A stretch of DNA of 64,000 nucleotides from Adineta vaga (taxonomy: Eukaryota; Rotifera): NCBI GenBank assembly GCA_021613535.1, contig CP075496.1:14942001-15006000 (forward strand). The letters are read 5' to 3'. This document shows, one piece after another, positions 10,952-23,000 of the stretch. Below the pieces are notes generated by a model that saw only the letters and a list, made by a program, of their open reading frames with translations, did not search any database and was not told the origin of the DNA. The stretch's first letter is position 1; each line of letters begins with the position of its first letter. A program made the translations under genes and the position numbers.

Positions 10952-12462
10952 TCGGAAGTATATAACGACTAATGGGTGTGGGTAAGATATATGATATTTT
11001 TAGATATACCTACATTGTCATCCTTTTTCTTTATTATCTGCATGTCTCTCTCATAGATATAAACAGGATGGATGTAAGTGAAAGTGAAGAGAAGATACTC
11101 ACGCTCTCCTGCCTACACCTTGTAGTCTACACTAACTCTGAAATTGATTTAAAAACTGAAAGAGTTTTTGTTCAATCGTATCTCGAAAACGGTGAGGTGT
11201 ATTCCAACGATCAAACTGGTTTCATAATGTTAACCATTGCAAATTAGGATATATCTCACATCTTCACTAATCTACAATTATTTACCATGTTTGTAATAAT
11301 CAACCGATATGCTTCTTTTTTCTTTATTCATACGTCTTCTTCTTACATTTTTCAATGCTCTTCTTCTAGTGTAGTATTTAGTTACATGAAGAGAATATTT
11401 GACGTCCTGCATTAAGACTTCTTAAAAGAAAGAAAAGCTTATATTTCTCACAATGCCTTACAGGGATTTTAAAAAGAAATTAATTTACTAGGACCCCGAG
11501 AAGTATTTTTATAATCTGAATTTCATGTTGATATTATTGTTCTCCTTTAAGTCCTTCTGGTGTTGAAATTATGAAGAAATGAGTGATTAACAAATTTTGA
11601 TGTCTTTTATAATAAATTGATGTTCTTTAAATGTTGTTTATATTAAAATTATATCTAAGAAAAAAATCTTGTCAAAAGAGAAAGAATTATTAAAAAATGA
11701 GAAGAAATATTCCCAGTTGATTATACTTGTTTGACTATGAATAAATAAAATATTGAAAACTGATAAAAACAGGATTTTTGATATAATTACAAAATTTGAT
11801 GAAATCATAACACATAGTTGGTAATTTAATTCTTATACGAATTAATTTGAATGAAAATTAATAATCCTGTTTTTATCAAATTTTTCAATGATATTCATTA
11901 ACATTTTCTATATACAATTTATTGAAAATTAAGTTTAAAATAAATCAAATGTACGAAGTGTTCACTAACCGATGATCTTGCCCTATTTTTTCCAGATTCT
12001 GGTTTTCTTCAATTTTTGGACAAGATTCTTTTCGACGGGAGAGCAAAAAGAATCTTTTTTGGATTTTAAGCTGACAAGAACATCTTTTGATTAATCAGAA
12101 ATAAAAGGATCACGCAAAACTCTTAAGTTATTTAGGATGTATATAAACTTCAGAGAAGATTCTTGTCAGATTTTCAAGATGATTAGCACGTAATGGTGAC
12201 TTTGTATGATCATATTTATGTGATAATAAAAGTAGTGACGTGGACTCTGTAGTATTTTATAGAAATCTTTAGAATTATTTCTTTCTACTTATTCTGATAT
12301 TCCAAGTCATAATTCTATAATTCAATGACATTTGGTAAATCTTCAAGTAAATAATAATAAATGATATTTGAAGCTAAACAAAAACAATGATCGGTTGACA
12401 AACAAATTCTTTTTTAAGACTATAGTTTATCATATTTTTATTACATCATATGCTCAAAATAA
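10952..12462. other. Gene-free AT-rich stretch
   Basis: No gene was seen; the frame at 10972-11247 has no motif. It contains the inverted repeat at 11751-11888. It also contains a patch at about 12005-12180 where words such as ACAAGATTC and GATTCTTGTC recur in both orientations, suggesting another small degenerate foldback. Confidence 0.45.
11751..11888. repeat. Short inverted-repeat element, MITE-like
   Basis: TGATAAAAACAGGATT (11761-11776) is perfectly repeated in reverse complement at 11863-11878. The match extends outward with few changes to ATTGAAAA against TTTTCAAT (11751 and 11888). The interior is AT-rich and non-coding. The 138-bp size with terminal inverted repeats fits a non-autonomous DNA transposon; the flanking duplication was not resolved. 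Confidence 0.6.
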
Positions 12463-12710
12463 TCAACCCATTCGTTGAATCGGTTTGTCGAAAGATTTCT
12501 TTTTATATCGTTCCTTTTTCTGCGACTTGAAAAATTTGATGAGAGATTCACATAACAGTTCGAAATCATCTTGATCATCTAGATTTTGTTTAATTAAATC
12601 AAACAAGTAACAATCGCCCAGAGGAAGACTTGCAGCATCAGATCGTTGTGACACTATTGTTACGCCTTCTTTTTCTTCAAGATAATTGACTACATCTTTA
12701 TGAATATGTG
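12463..12710 (-). pseudogene. Mariner-like transposase C-terminal scrap
   Basis: The minus-strand reading IHKDVVNYLEEKGVTIV, then LPLGDCYLFDLIKQNL, then an acidic and basic tail with FFKSQKKERY follows the order of the mariner/Tc1 catalytic domain C-terminus. There the third catalytic acid lies in a PCDY.LF-like word (here GDCYLFD). The usual HPPYSPDL box is degraded. No N-terminal half and no terminal repeats were found. The assignment is by pattern only. Confidence 0.4.
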
Positions 12711-12812
12711 ACCTTCAATTTTAATCGTATAATGGTTAATGTCAGAAAAATGATGTTCTTCTCTTCAACTTGACATTTCTATTTTCTTTTCTATCTTTTC
12801 AATCTCGTTAAT

Positions 12813-12891
12813 ATCTTGAGGATGGTGTGGGTGTTTGAGCGGTGTATTTATTGGTCAATTCCACTCGTAACTACACTCATATCCTCAAGAT
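12813..12891. repeat. Telomere-like hairpin element, copy 1
   Basis: ATCTTGAGGAT (12813-12823) is perfectly inverted at 12881-12891. The left arm continues into GGTGTGGGTG and the right arm ends with the C-rich ACTCATATCCTC. It is a member of the dispersed family described in the findings. Confidence 0.7.
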
Positions 12892-13459
12892 TATTTCATC
12901 ATTATTTCATGAGGAATTTTGATAAAGAAATGACAAAAAGAGAAAAAAATATTTTTTCATTAATTAATATGATCGATATTGAAGGATAGAGTTACCTATT
13001 GTGACTAAAAGACAGTCGTTGCCGTGGATCATTGGTAAAATATCGATAATAATGAAGAACCAACTGTGTGTTAAATTATTGAGCTATACGCAATTGTGAA
13101 TCGACAAAATGTTGGCAATAGACTATGTGATGAGTACTTTGATATGTACTCGAAAATAAAACACAAATATAATCTAACTTACGATACTGTCTTTTGTATG
13201 TTTCTTCTCTGTTCTGCTACTCTGCACATGTATTTCTTTTTTTTTTCTATGAATAGGCTAGTCACGAAAGAGAAGAAAAAAAAAACAACGAGGTTATATT
13301 TTTATCTCACAATGACTTGTAATTTCAAAAGAGTGAAAATAGAATAACTATATAAGAGATATTCGTGTAGAATACGGTAAGGACTCATGAAGTTAATAAC
13401 TTTTAATTTTAACTTTTTGATGATAATCAAAAATTTTTGAACTATTTTGCCTTTTTAGA
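12892..13459. other. Intergenic, upstream of the GMC gene
   Basis: AT-rich sequence with no supported gene. An acceptor-like CTTTTTAG ends at 13458, immediately before the GMC start codon. That would fit either a 5'-UTR intron or a spliced-leader acceptor. Confidence 0.4.
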
Positions 13460-15515
13460 ATGACTCACGCTCAAGATAACATTTCTACATATGACTACAT
13501 TGTTATTGGAGGTGGAACAAGTGGTTCAGTTGTTGCAAGACGTTTAGCAGAAGGAGAAAATCATTATAATGTTTGTCTTCTTGAAGCTGGACCTAGGTTT
13601 ATTTCTTTGAGCAATTTTGCTTTTAATTATATTTGAATAATTTATTTTTTTGTTATATAGTCATGAAGAGATCTACAATAGTCATATGCCTGGTGGTATG
13701 GGAGCAATTGATAGAACACAATTTGATTGGGGTTACGAAATGGTTCCTCAAAAAGGATGCAATAATCGTGTCCAAGTTGCTGCACGCGGTCGCTTTCTTG
13801 GAGGTACTAGTGGTATCAATGGAACAGTGATTATTCGCGGTGCTAAAGCGGATTATGATCGAATTGCTGATATGGGAAATCCAGGATGGAATTGGCAAGA
13901 TATGATGCCTTATTTTAAAGCATCAGAAACATTTCATCCAGCGGAATGGCACCAAGCAGACTTATCTGTTCATGGTACGAATGGACCACTACATACTGCG
14001 CCGCATCGTCTGGCATCTATCTCAGAAAAAGTTGTCGAATCATTTATTGATCATGGTTTTCAATATAAACCCGATATGTTCGTTCAAGGTGAATATGAAG
14101 GTATGTTATATTTATGGTATGTTAAAAGGTATTGCGATAAAACTTTTCTAGGTGTTGGACATGCTGTGCGCAGTGTTTACAAAGGTATTCGAAGTACAGG
14201 TGCAGACTTTGTACGTAATTGTAAAATGGAAAATCTTGTTGTTAAAACGGGACTATTTGTTGATCGAATTATTATGGAAAAAAATGCCTCAACTGACGAA
14301 GAACATCGTGAATATAGAGCAGCCGGTGTCGAAGCTCATGATGATATTAATGGTCAGACAATAATTATAAAAGCAAGAAAAGAAATCATTTTGAGTGCTG
14401 GGTATATCAATTTCTTCGACCGCGATATTTTATTCTTATTCTTTTGATTTAGTGCCTATAATTCTCCAATCATTTTGATGTACTCCGGCATCGGTCCGAA
14501 AGAACATCTTACTGAAATGAACATTGATTGTAAGATCGATTTACCTGGCGTTGGGGAAAATCTTATCGATCATCCGATTGTAAATAATATTTCTTTCATT
14601 TTTTACTCGTATAAAAATTTCTATTACTATTTAGGTGTTTGCATCTTATCAAGTAAATGATCCTAATCTTACAATGGATCGTTTGGTTTTTCATAATCCT
14701 GAAACTATTGCCTTAGCAATCAAAGAATGGAATGAAACAAAAACAGGTTTTATGTCAGCAATCCCATTTGGTCCTTTTGCGCTCAAACGGATTGATAAAA
14801 CAATTTTTGATCCAGTTTGGGAAGCTGAAAAGTTGAAGCAGCAATGTGATGATCCAACTGGACAGTTACAAAATCAACCTCACATTGAGTTTCTTACTAC
14901 TGAACTTTTCTGTGGTCCGCCACTTTACGTAGGTTAGTTCAATATTCTGTAGAATCTACTTATTTGGAGATTTGTTTTACAATAATATTAATACATATAG
15001 ATGTAAATCCAAACTGTCCAGTCAATGGTGAAAGCGTTTTTACACTAATTGCACTTCTATGTCGACAGTTATCGAAAGGTACTGTACGTCTATCGTCCAA
15101 CGATCCAACTAGCAAACCAATCATCGATCATGCCTATCTTGCTAACGATCTGGATGTAGCTGTACTCGCTGAAGGTTGTCGCATTGGTAATGAAATATTA
15201 ATGAAAGGTCGAGGAACAAAGGATATCATTATTGGACCTTGGCCAAAAACAATGTCCTATCCAACAGATTTGAATGGTTGGAAAGATTATGTACGAGAAT
15301 TCACTTACAGTTGTGGTCATCCAGGTGGTACATGTAAAATGGCACCTAACAATGATCCAATGGGTGTAGTGGACCATCGTCTTCGTGTTCGAAATGTGAA
15401 AAACTTACGAATAGCTGATGTATCTATTATGCCTATACTTAATAGTGGACATACACAAGCACCTGCATATGCTATTGGCGAAAAAGTCGCACATATGGTG
15501 CTACAGGATGCATAA
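13460..15515 (+). CDS. GMC-family FAD oxidoreductase, six exons
   Basis: Exons 13460-13596, 13661-14100, 14152-14401, 14453-14579, 14635-14932 and 15001-15515, separated by introns of 51-68 bp, close in frame to 588 residues, a normal family length. The N-terminal FAD dinucleotide fold has GGGTSG at residues 17-22 and [18 protein letters not shown] is the second family signature. The C-terminus holds the catalytic pair: His524 in SCGHPGGT and His568 in [15 protein letters not shown], 44 residues apart as in glucose oxidase-type enzymes. Members oxidise alcohols, sugars or choline; the substrate cannot be told. There is no signal peptide, so it is probably cytosolic. Overall it resembles fungal or bacterial relatives, which hints at past transfer, but it has host-like introns. 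Confidence 0.9.
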
Positions 15516-16447
15516 ACTAAAAAATAGTTTTAAAGAATAATTCATTGGTTTCATTGAACTTTTTATACGATTATCTGCTTGATTCATAATACTTTTGCTA
15601 GTTTTTATTTAAATGCGAAGTTCGAATACTTTTACGTATTCATACTTTGATGGTCTTTTTTACATGTAAACTATAATATATTTGATTCTGTACTATTAAG
15701 AGTATCACGTGATATAATAAAAACGTAAATCTCGATATGAGCACAAATTCAATAATAGCATGATGTAGTCCAATAATATCATAATGAAATGAATGTTTCA
15801 CAATTTCATATTAGAAAATACTTGTATCTTCGGTTTTTCCTGTATTTGTTATATTTCAAATATCTATAACGGTGACAATATCAACTTTTATAGAGTTATA
15901 AACTTAGGGATACAACAGTGATAATAATCGTAACTGTTTTGAACTTGTAGCTGTTTCACTAATAATCGATAAAGATCGTTTGATATTTCATTTGCATACT
16001 ACTTTATCGTTTTCGAAAATCATGATTATAATGAAAAAAAATTCCATTAGTAAAACGGTGTTTATATTTTAGTAAATCAATTAATTTAATCTAAAAAAGT
16101 GTTTTAATTATACTTTTAGAATGATTCAAACAATATTTTGTTAAAATAGTTAATATAAGACAAATATGATTAACTTAATTGTTATTTCAATTGTTTGAGA
16201 AAAACGATAATGAAATAGTGAAAGAAAGAGGAGAAATGCTGAAAAGAGAAAGTAGAATAGTTTTTTTTTGTTTTTCTTTCTGTTATTTAATCATGAAACT
16301 TTTAGTAACGAGTTCTTTTCTGACTTATATTTCATCATTTGAAGATTTTTTTTTCTGATCGAAAGAAAAACAACAGAAATTCTTAATGTAATATGAAAAT
16401 AACCTTTGATTTTAGATTTGTAATTTAGTTTATCTCGATAATAAACG
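15516..16447. other. Intergenic, 930 bp
   Basis: Very AT-rich, with homopolymer runs. No gene, RNA gene or clear repeat was seen. Confidence 0.4.
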
Positions 16448-17347
16448 ATGTCTGGTATAGCAGGAAAACGTAGTTTTATAATTGCGTCTATTATAATTGA
16501 TGTTCTTAATTTGGGTGAACAAATTGGTATTTATTTTGCACAAAAAGCCGAACAACTCGAAGAATACAAAGAACGACAATTTTTCTTTATTCTTCTTGGT
16601 ATTAGTGCAGCTAATCTATTCAAATCAATATTTTTAAATGAACGTATAAAAATAGGAATTTCATTTTTGATTGAAATCGGTGAACTTTTTTGTTATTTAT
16701 TTGTTCTTCAACGTACATTAACAGTTATGATTATTTCATTGACATTTTTTGGATTTCAATTTTTATGTTATATTATCACATTCTATTTAGTTCAAACCAA
16801 TGATCAAACAAAACCGACTACACATCGAATCCGAGGCTTTATTTATCGTCTTGCGATGTATATTGGAACAAATGGTGGTCCTCTCTTAACTTTATTTCTA
16901 AGTTCAGAATCACAATTTCGTCAAACACTCTATGAAGTGAGCATTATTATTTCTATTTTTTTGTCTACTATATCGTTTGAAATCTCAAATATTACCAATT
17001 CATCGGAAAATCAAGTACAAATTCAAAGAACAACCGGTTGGAAAATGCCTGTATGCCTTAATTTTGAACAGTTTATGAAAGATAGTAGTCGTATTGAGCG
17101 TGCTTGGGCCTATGTAACTTATATAATCTCAATAGTATTTAGTTGCTTCTATATGGCCATCTTAACAGTTGCTTTAGCAAGTCTTGAATTACAAGGAAAA
17201 GGATCGCAACTTCCATCTTACGATCGAGGTGTTTGTATTTATTTTCTAGTTATTACTTCATGTGTTCTACTTGCTAGTCCATGTTTTTGTTGTGTTATAT
17301 TTTTTGTTGTTTATGGTATTGTTTCGAATAAATCGATGTCACGATAA
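16448..17347 (+). CDS. Multi-pass membrane protein of unknown function, 299 aa
   Basis: A single-exon frame starts at an ATG. I count seven or so hydrophobic segments, at roughly residues 8-28, 45-62, 70-92, 95-115, 135-152, 160-180, 220-245 and 262-292. Charged loops lie between them and an NNSS-like glycosylation-type patch lies before the sixth. There is no rhodopsin DRY or NPxxY box, no transporter signature and no leader peptide. It may be a rotifer-specific polytopic family. A weak copy of the G-rich hairpin arm begins directly after the stop codon. Confidence 0.7.
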   Translation: MSGIAGKRSFIIASIIIDVLNLGEQIGIYFAQKAEQLEEYKERQFFFILLGISAANLFKSIFLNERIKIGISFLIEIGELFCYLFVLQRTLTVMIISLTFFGFQFLCYIITFYLVQTNDQTKPTTHRIRGFIYRLAMYIGTNGGPLLTLFLSSESQFRQTLYEVSIIISIFLSTISFEISNITNSSENQVQIQRTTGWKMPVCLNFEQFMKDSSRIERAWAYVTYIISIVFSCFYMAILTVALASLELQGKGSQLPSYDRGVCIYFLVITSCVLLASPCFCCVIFFVVYGIVSNKSMSR

Positions 17348-17731
17348 TTCTTGAGAATGTGTGTGAGGACATGAGTAGCATATTTACACGTCAATTTCAC
17401 CTGCGTGATCATCTCTCTCTCATATTGTCGTCGCCCCCCGTCCATTTTGTTTCTATATAAGCGTGAATTGCATTGTGAATAGTAGTGACATTCTAAATAT
17501 CTGAGGTAGCTCATTTAAACATCTGTACTGTGAGAAATGTTCAGCTACTCAAACTAGTTTGTCATAACAATATTATTTAAAAATATTGTTGTATTTTAAA
17601 TGTAAAAGAAATTTCTTTTCCTATAAGAAATCAAAAATATATATAATTGCTCAGTTCATTAACAACAAATGTAATTAATTGTTCTCGTTTATAGAATATT
17701 GATTACGACAAACAGCGAAAAATTTTTGTCA
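17348..17731. other. Intergenic with a weak hairpin arm
   Basis: CTTGAG followed by AATGTGTGTGAGG at 17350-17368 resembles the left arm of the telomere-like hairpin family; the right arm is poor. The remainder is AT-rich, with an ATATTATTTAAAAATATTG palindromic patch at about 17568-17588. Confidence 0.35.
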
Positions 17732-19204
17732 TTATTTGATATTTTCTATATGTTGATTAAGATATATTCTTGTTTCATTGAAATTCGTCAAAAAGTGAAT
17801 TTCATCACATTTATTTGTAAAGATCAATATTGGAACATGTGTTTCTTCAATTCGAATTGTTCTTATAAAATTGATAGCTATCATTTCATTAATTTGTGAT
17901 CAGATCATAACAAGTTTAAAAGGATTTCCTTGTCTATGAAGTAATTCTCGATTTTTTATGATCCATTCTTTTCCTTCGTCAATCGTACGAACAATTTGAA
18001 AATCAATCAAGATTTCTTTTGGTAAATTTTTAATAATATTAATATTAGATTCATTTAGAATCTATAATGAAACGAAACGTTGTTGAAATAAAACACTTGG
18101 CTTATGAATCACTGGTTTATGATTCAATTGTGGAATAGGAAGAAAGTTTTGTTGTTCAAATGGATATGTAACTTATCTTCAACAAGAACTTCAACTCTAT
18201 TCATTTCTCTTGTTGCCCATGGATTCGCTAAGGAAAGTTGAGCAATAGCATTTGGAGTTATTCGATTTGATGAGGCCAATCCGGTCTTTCTGTTAGACGT
18301 TGTCGCATATCTTTCTAATTTTTTAATTAAATGTTTTCTATATCGAATATGACAATGATTCATTGAGGAATAAGAATAAGATTCAACAACACTTTGATCA
18401 ACAGGATCAATAAGAACACGTAAAGATCGTCCTTGTTGTTCTCGTGCACACGAAGACGAGCCATAAAACCTTCATAATCAAGAAAATCAAGAAAATGTAA
18501 TGGTCGACGAATACTAATTGTTTTATTGATACAACATCGAAGAATAATATTCCAAATAATTCAACTATTGGGACATTTATTTACATCTGATAAATCTATT
18601 GATTCATTTTGATTTTGAAATTCTTGTAAATATTCATTTTTAATTAAACGAATATTTTAATAACCACGACGACTTGATGATAAATTAACTAAATAACGTG
18701 TTTGAACAACAGTTATAATATAAAATTCAATGCTTGATGTAATGGTTCTTCTGATAATGATGAAACTTTCATTGGAATATCATAAGCAACACCACAAACA
18801 TATTCTATTCCTTCACTAACCATTGAAATATTACAATAACGACATACAAATGATTGAATTAAATCAAATAATCGATCTTCAACTAATCGTATTGGAAGAT
18901 TTCTCGATGTTGACCAAACTCTTTCATTTATATTTTAAAGAAAGACTTTTTTTGAATATATTCAGGTAATTGTTCGATTACATGATCTTGTAAAGTAACA
19001 ACTTGATCACAACGTATTTTATCTTGTTCTTCACCTTACCATCGTGTTATATTATTTTCATCAAAAAATCAATACGACCTTCAATAAATTAATAATTTTT
19101 ACATATTTACCCATCATCATAACGAGATTCAATGAAAATGTTAAACCAACTGGTCCGCCACCAGAAACCATCACTATCAATGGAGATGTATTACATTCCG
19201 TCAT
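17732..19204 (-). pseudogene. FAD-dependent monooxygenase pseudogene with an extra C-terminal region
   Basis: Reading from an ATG at 19204, the protein opens with MVSGGGPVGLTFSLNL, the dinucleotide-binding GxGxxG of aromatic-hydroxylase or kynurenine-monooxygenase-type flavoproteins. Recognisable segments follow: DQVVTLQDHVIEQLP, RLVEDRLFDLIQSF and a later DPVDQS-like patch. After the oxygenase part comes a segment with LPKEILIDFQIVRTIDEGKE and PILIFTNKCDE that looks like a separate appended domain. Several frameshifts and in-frame stops (for example around 19070, 18730, 18660, 18060 and 17905) interrupt it, so no full product can be made. I place it as a decayed copy of a family often reported as horizontally acquired in bdelloids. 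Confidence 0.75.
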
Positions 19205-20051
19205 TTAAATATCTACAATTATTTTCATATACTAGAAATTATTAGCATGAAAGTGTGAATAACTCTACAACATGTACATCGATATATTTTTCATCTTAAT
19301 TTGTATAGAAACAATATATGATTAATGACAAAATTTACTTGAACAATTGAGTTTTATCTGTATTATATTGTCAATAGTGTAAAATAAGAACGTTCGTTTT
19401 ATACATTCGACAAATTATTTAACATATAGACTGTACTAATTAAAGGGAGAGATTAAAACATCATTTTCAACACATATCTACTGACTTTGATAAGATGCGC
19501 TTCTGTGTCTCTTTAGAATATTAATCTTAGTAGGAGATAATGCAAATGAATCGTTAACAAATATAATAGAAATGAGAAAAATGATATAATCTATAGGTGC
19601 AGTGATGTCATATATACACTATCTTTCTCCTTCTATCACTATTAAAATGTCATGATATGTTATTTATCAAATATTTATTTAACACAAATATAGTATTTTA
19701 ATTTTCTCTCGTTTTAATTATTTCAATCAAATAAAACTTGAGACGACTGATGAGACTGGAAGTAATGCAAGACATATTCACTCAAAATCTGTTGTACATG
19801 TACAAAGTTCAAGTTTTATTTTAATAATGAAAGTTTAATTAAATGGATTGATAAATAGTCAACAGAATACAAATCAATTTATCTCCATCTGTTCAATATT
19901 GTGGAGAAAATTTATTAAAAAATCTTCAATATATCAAAAAGATAAGCTTTTTATCATAGATTTGATAATCAACTCTATGGACTTCATTTGAATATATTTT
20001 CTATTTTAAAAGAGTTTTTTTAATGAAAATAATCATCTTTTTCTAAATTTA
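19205..20051. other. Intergenic between divergent genes
   Basis: AT-rich, about 850 bp, separating the minus-strand flavoprotein pseudogene from the plus-strand receptor. The first exon of the receptor, with its signal peptide, may hide here; I could not identify it. Confidence 0.35.
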
Positions 20052-23000
20052 ATGGTAATTTTATATTTGTATCATGATTCTCAATCATTCGTACAGCTTA
20101 ATAATACTGAAGATAGTTCATCACTTGAATTCTTTGATTGTATTTACTATGAACATGACTCAATAGTTACATATTGTCGTCGACCTGGAAAAGTAATAGA
20201 ATTAAATCGACAACAACAAGAATGTTTTTCGAATGATGAACAAATAACATATTCTAATTTAAAAAAATGGAATATTACCTCTCAAGAAGTCTTACAATTA
20301 ACGTCAAGTATTGAACAAGCCGATGAATATGCGGCATATCTATTGAATAATTTATCTTTCAATAATTTCATTTGTAATTGTTCAGATTCGGCAAGTTTCG
20401 GTAAATTTTGTGAATATCAACTTTTTTTCAATAGTCAATCATTTAATGAAAGTATTACAACACAATTTGAATTAAAAGAAGAAGATATTTACAGTAATCA
20501 AATATATGGTAAAATTCTTTGTTATACAACATTAGAATGTAATTATGGTTTATTATGTTTGGATTGGAGAAATATTTGTGATGGAATTTCAAATTGTATG
20601 GATAGTATTGATGAAGATAATTGTGATTTATTAGAATTTAATGAATGTAAAGATAATGAATTTCGTTGTGATAATGGTCAATGTATTCCAGATGAATATT
20701 GGATGGATGGTAATATTTGTTTATTTTAAATGATTAAAATATAATTATTTTATCTTATAGGATGGCTCCATTCATCTCATGAATGTATGGATCATAGTGA
20801 CGAACGATATACTCATAGTAATCTTTGTTTTAGTTTATTCAGGAGTTTCGATTGTGATGAGCGTTTATGCCCACCAACACATTGGTCGTGCGGAGATGGA
20901 CAATGTATACAACTTCTTCAGCGATTTTCCTATCAATTTTCCTATCAAGCTTCCGTTGAAAGTATGTCTCAATGTTCAAATCTAAGAGAATGTAATTATG
21001 CGTGTGAAGTATGTCCTCATCAAAATCTATGGACAATAGAAAATGGTTTATGTTGGAACTTTTCAATACAGAATAAGACTGAATCAGAATTAGTTATGTC
21101 AATAATCGATGAAGATGATATATGTATTTTATGGTTAAAATGTAAATTAGTAGATGTTACTAAAAGAAACAAATGTAATTGTCCATTAGATAAACTATGT
21201 AAATTTCAAGATAATGATAAGCAAATGGAGAAACGATGTTCAAATCCTATTGAATATCCATCATATGGTCTGTATCGTCCTTATTTATCAACTTATTATC
21301 ATACAGGTACTTATGCATTCGAAAGAGGAGCACCATCAATTTACAAAATGAAAGGAAGTATTAAATGGCGCGGTTATCAAGCGAGCACATTAAATCAAGA
21401 AATTGATTTATTAATAGAATCCGAAAGTAGTTTCACGTCTAATAATTATTTTGGGGTTGTTGGTATGTATCACAGCGGATTCGATTATTTATTTTGTAAG
21501 AATGAAAATATTTATCAAAACAAGTCTAATGAAGTCCCAAAATTTGATGAAATGTGTTGGAGTAGATTAAGTCGAACATTTGATACAAATAAATCTTACA
21601 GTTTTTATGCTATGTGTCCTAACGATCCTCTATGTCTGTCCAGTTATCGTATTAATGACGGTAATAATCATTGTTATCGTGGTCTAGATGAAAATAGACA
21701 AGAATATCCAGAATCTTGTTCTAATATACGAAAGTATCGATTACAATGCTCCCTAGATGAACAACCTATGTGTCTTTTGCCTCAAGATGTAGGTACACAC
21801 AGTTTTGAATGTTTAAATTATTATGATGAATTTATCTTTGGTTCAAATTTACCGTTTGATCCTGGTGCATGTTCAATTGAAAATGATGATCAATGTAAAC
21901 TATTACGAGATTATATAACTATGACAACAAAAAATAATACTAAGCAAGAGATCGAATCATTTATTCAATCGATAAAAACTGAGAGTTATGGTAGAAATAT
22001 TCCTCATCACTTGTATTGCGATACATTTTGGGATTTATCAATAACTGATGAATTACCTGAGTATTGTCAGCTATGGATATGTACAAAAGACAAATTTCAA
22101 TGTCCAAAAACGGGTGAATGTATCAATCCTGAATGGATTTGTGATAGTAAGTATATATTTTACTATGAACATATAGCTATATGTCTTTCATATTAGGTAT
22201 TTGGGATTGTAGTGATGGAAGTGATGAAGAAGGAATTTTTCGTATCAATAAACTATCAGATCATAATAAAGCTTTGATAAATCTGAACAAACGTAAAAAA
22301 CGTTGTAAAAAACTGTATGAATTTCAACCATTATCTTATTTTTGTGATTATCAAAGTGAATATCCTTGTCTAAAAAATACTGAAGTTTTCCATGAATTAT
22401 GGAATTTTAGTCTTCATAAACCATGCATACCACTTTCAGAACTTGGGAATGGTATTACGCAATGTTTCGGAGGTAAAAATGAAAAATTAACGATCCAATT
22501 GCATCCAGTTGGTGATCCACTTGGATTATCTTTTTTATGTCAAACAACCAATAGAATTAAGTATTATGTATACACATATGTGTAACAGAATGCATATATG
22601 TGACAATAACGAAGACAAATATGTTTGTTTATCGGATCGAATACCAGAAATAGCAATTACAAATAATAGTTACTGCGGTTATAATCCATCAGATGTTGTT
22701 TGTTTGAATGGTAAATGTAAAAAAGGAGCACGTTGTAATGGTCATAAAGACTGTCAATATGGTGAAGATGAATATACATGTGCTTTACATAGTGATGAAA
22801 TAGAATTAAATTTAATAGATTTAATATACTATCGATCAATCAGGCATATAGATATGAAAAATTCCGATAGAATCATTCGGATTTCCGATTTTCCACTATC
22901 ATTAACTATCAAAACTGTGAAAGACATTACCATTGTTCAACAAATGAAACATAATGAAAATCATTTTGGTTTAAAATTATCAAATATTTCATTTAATAAA

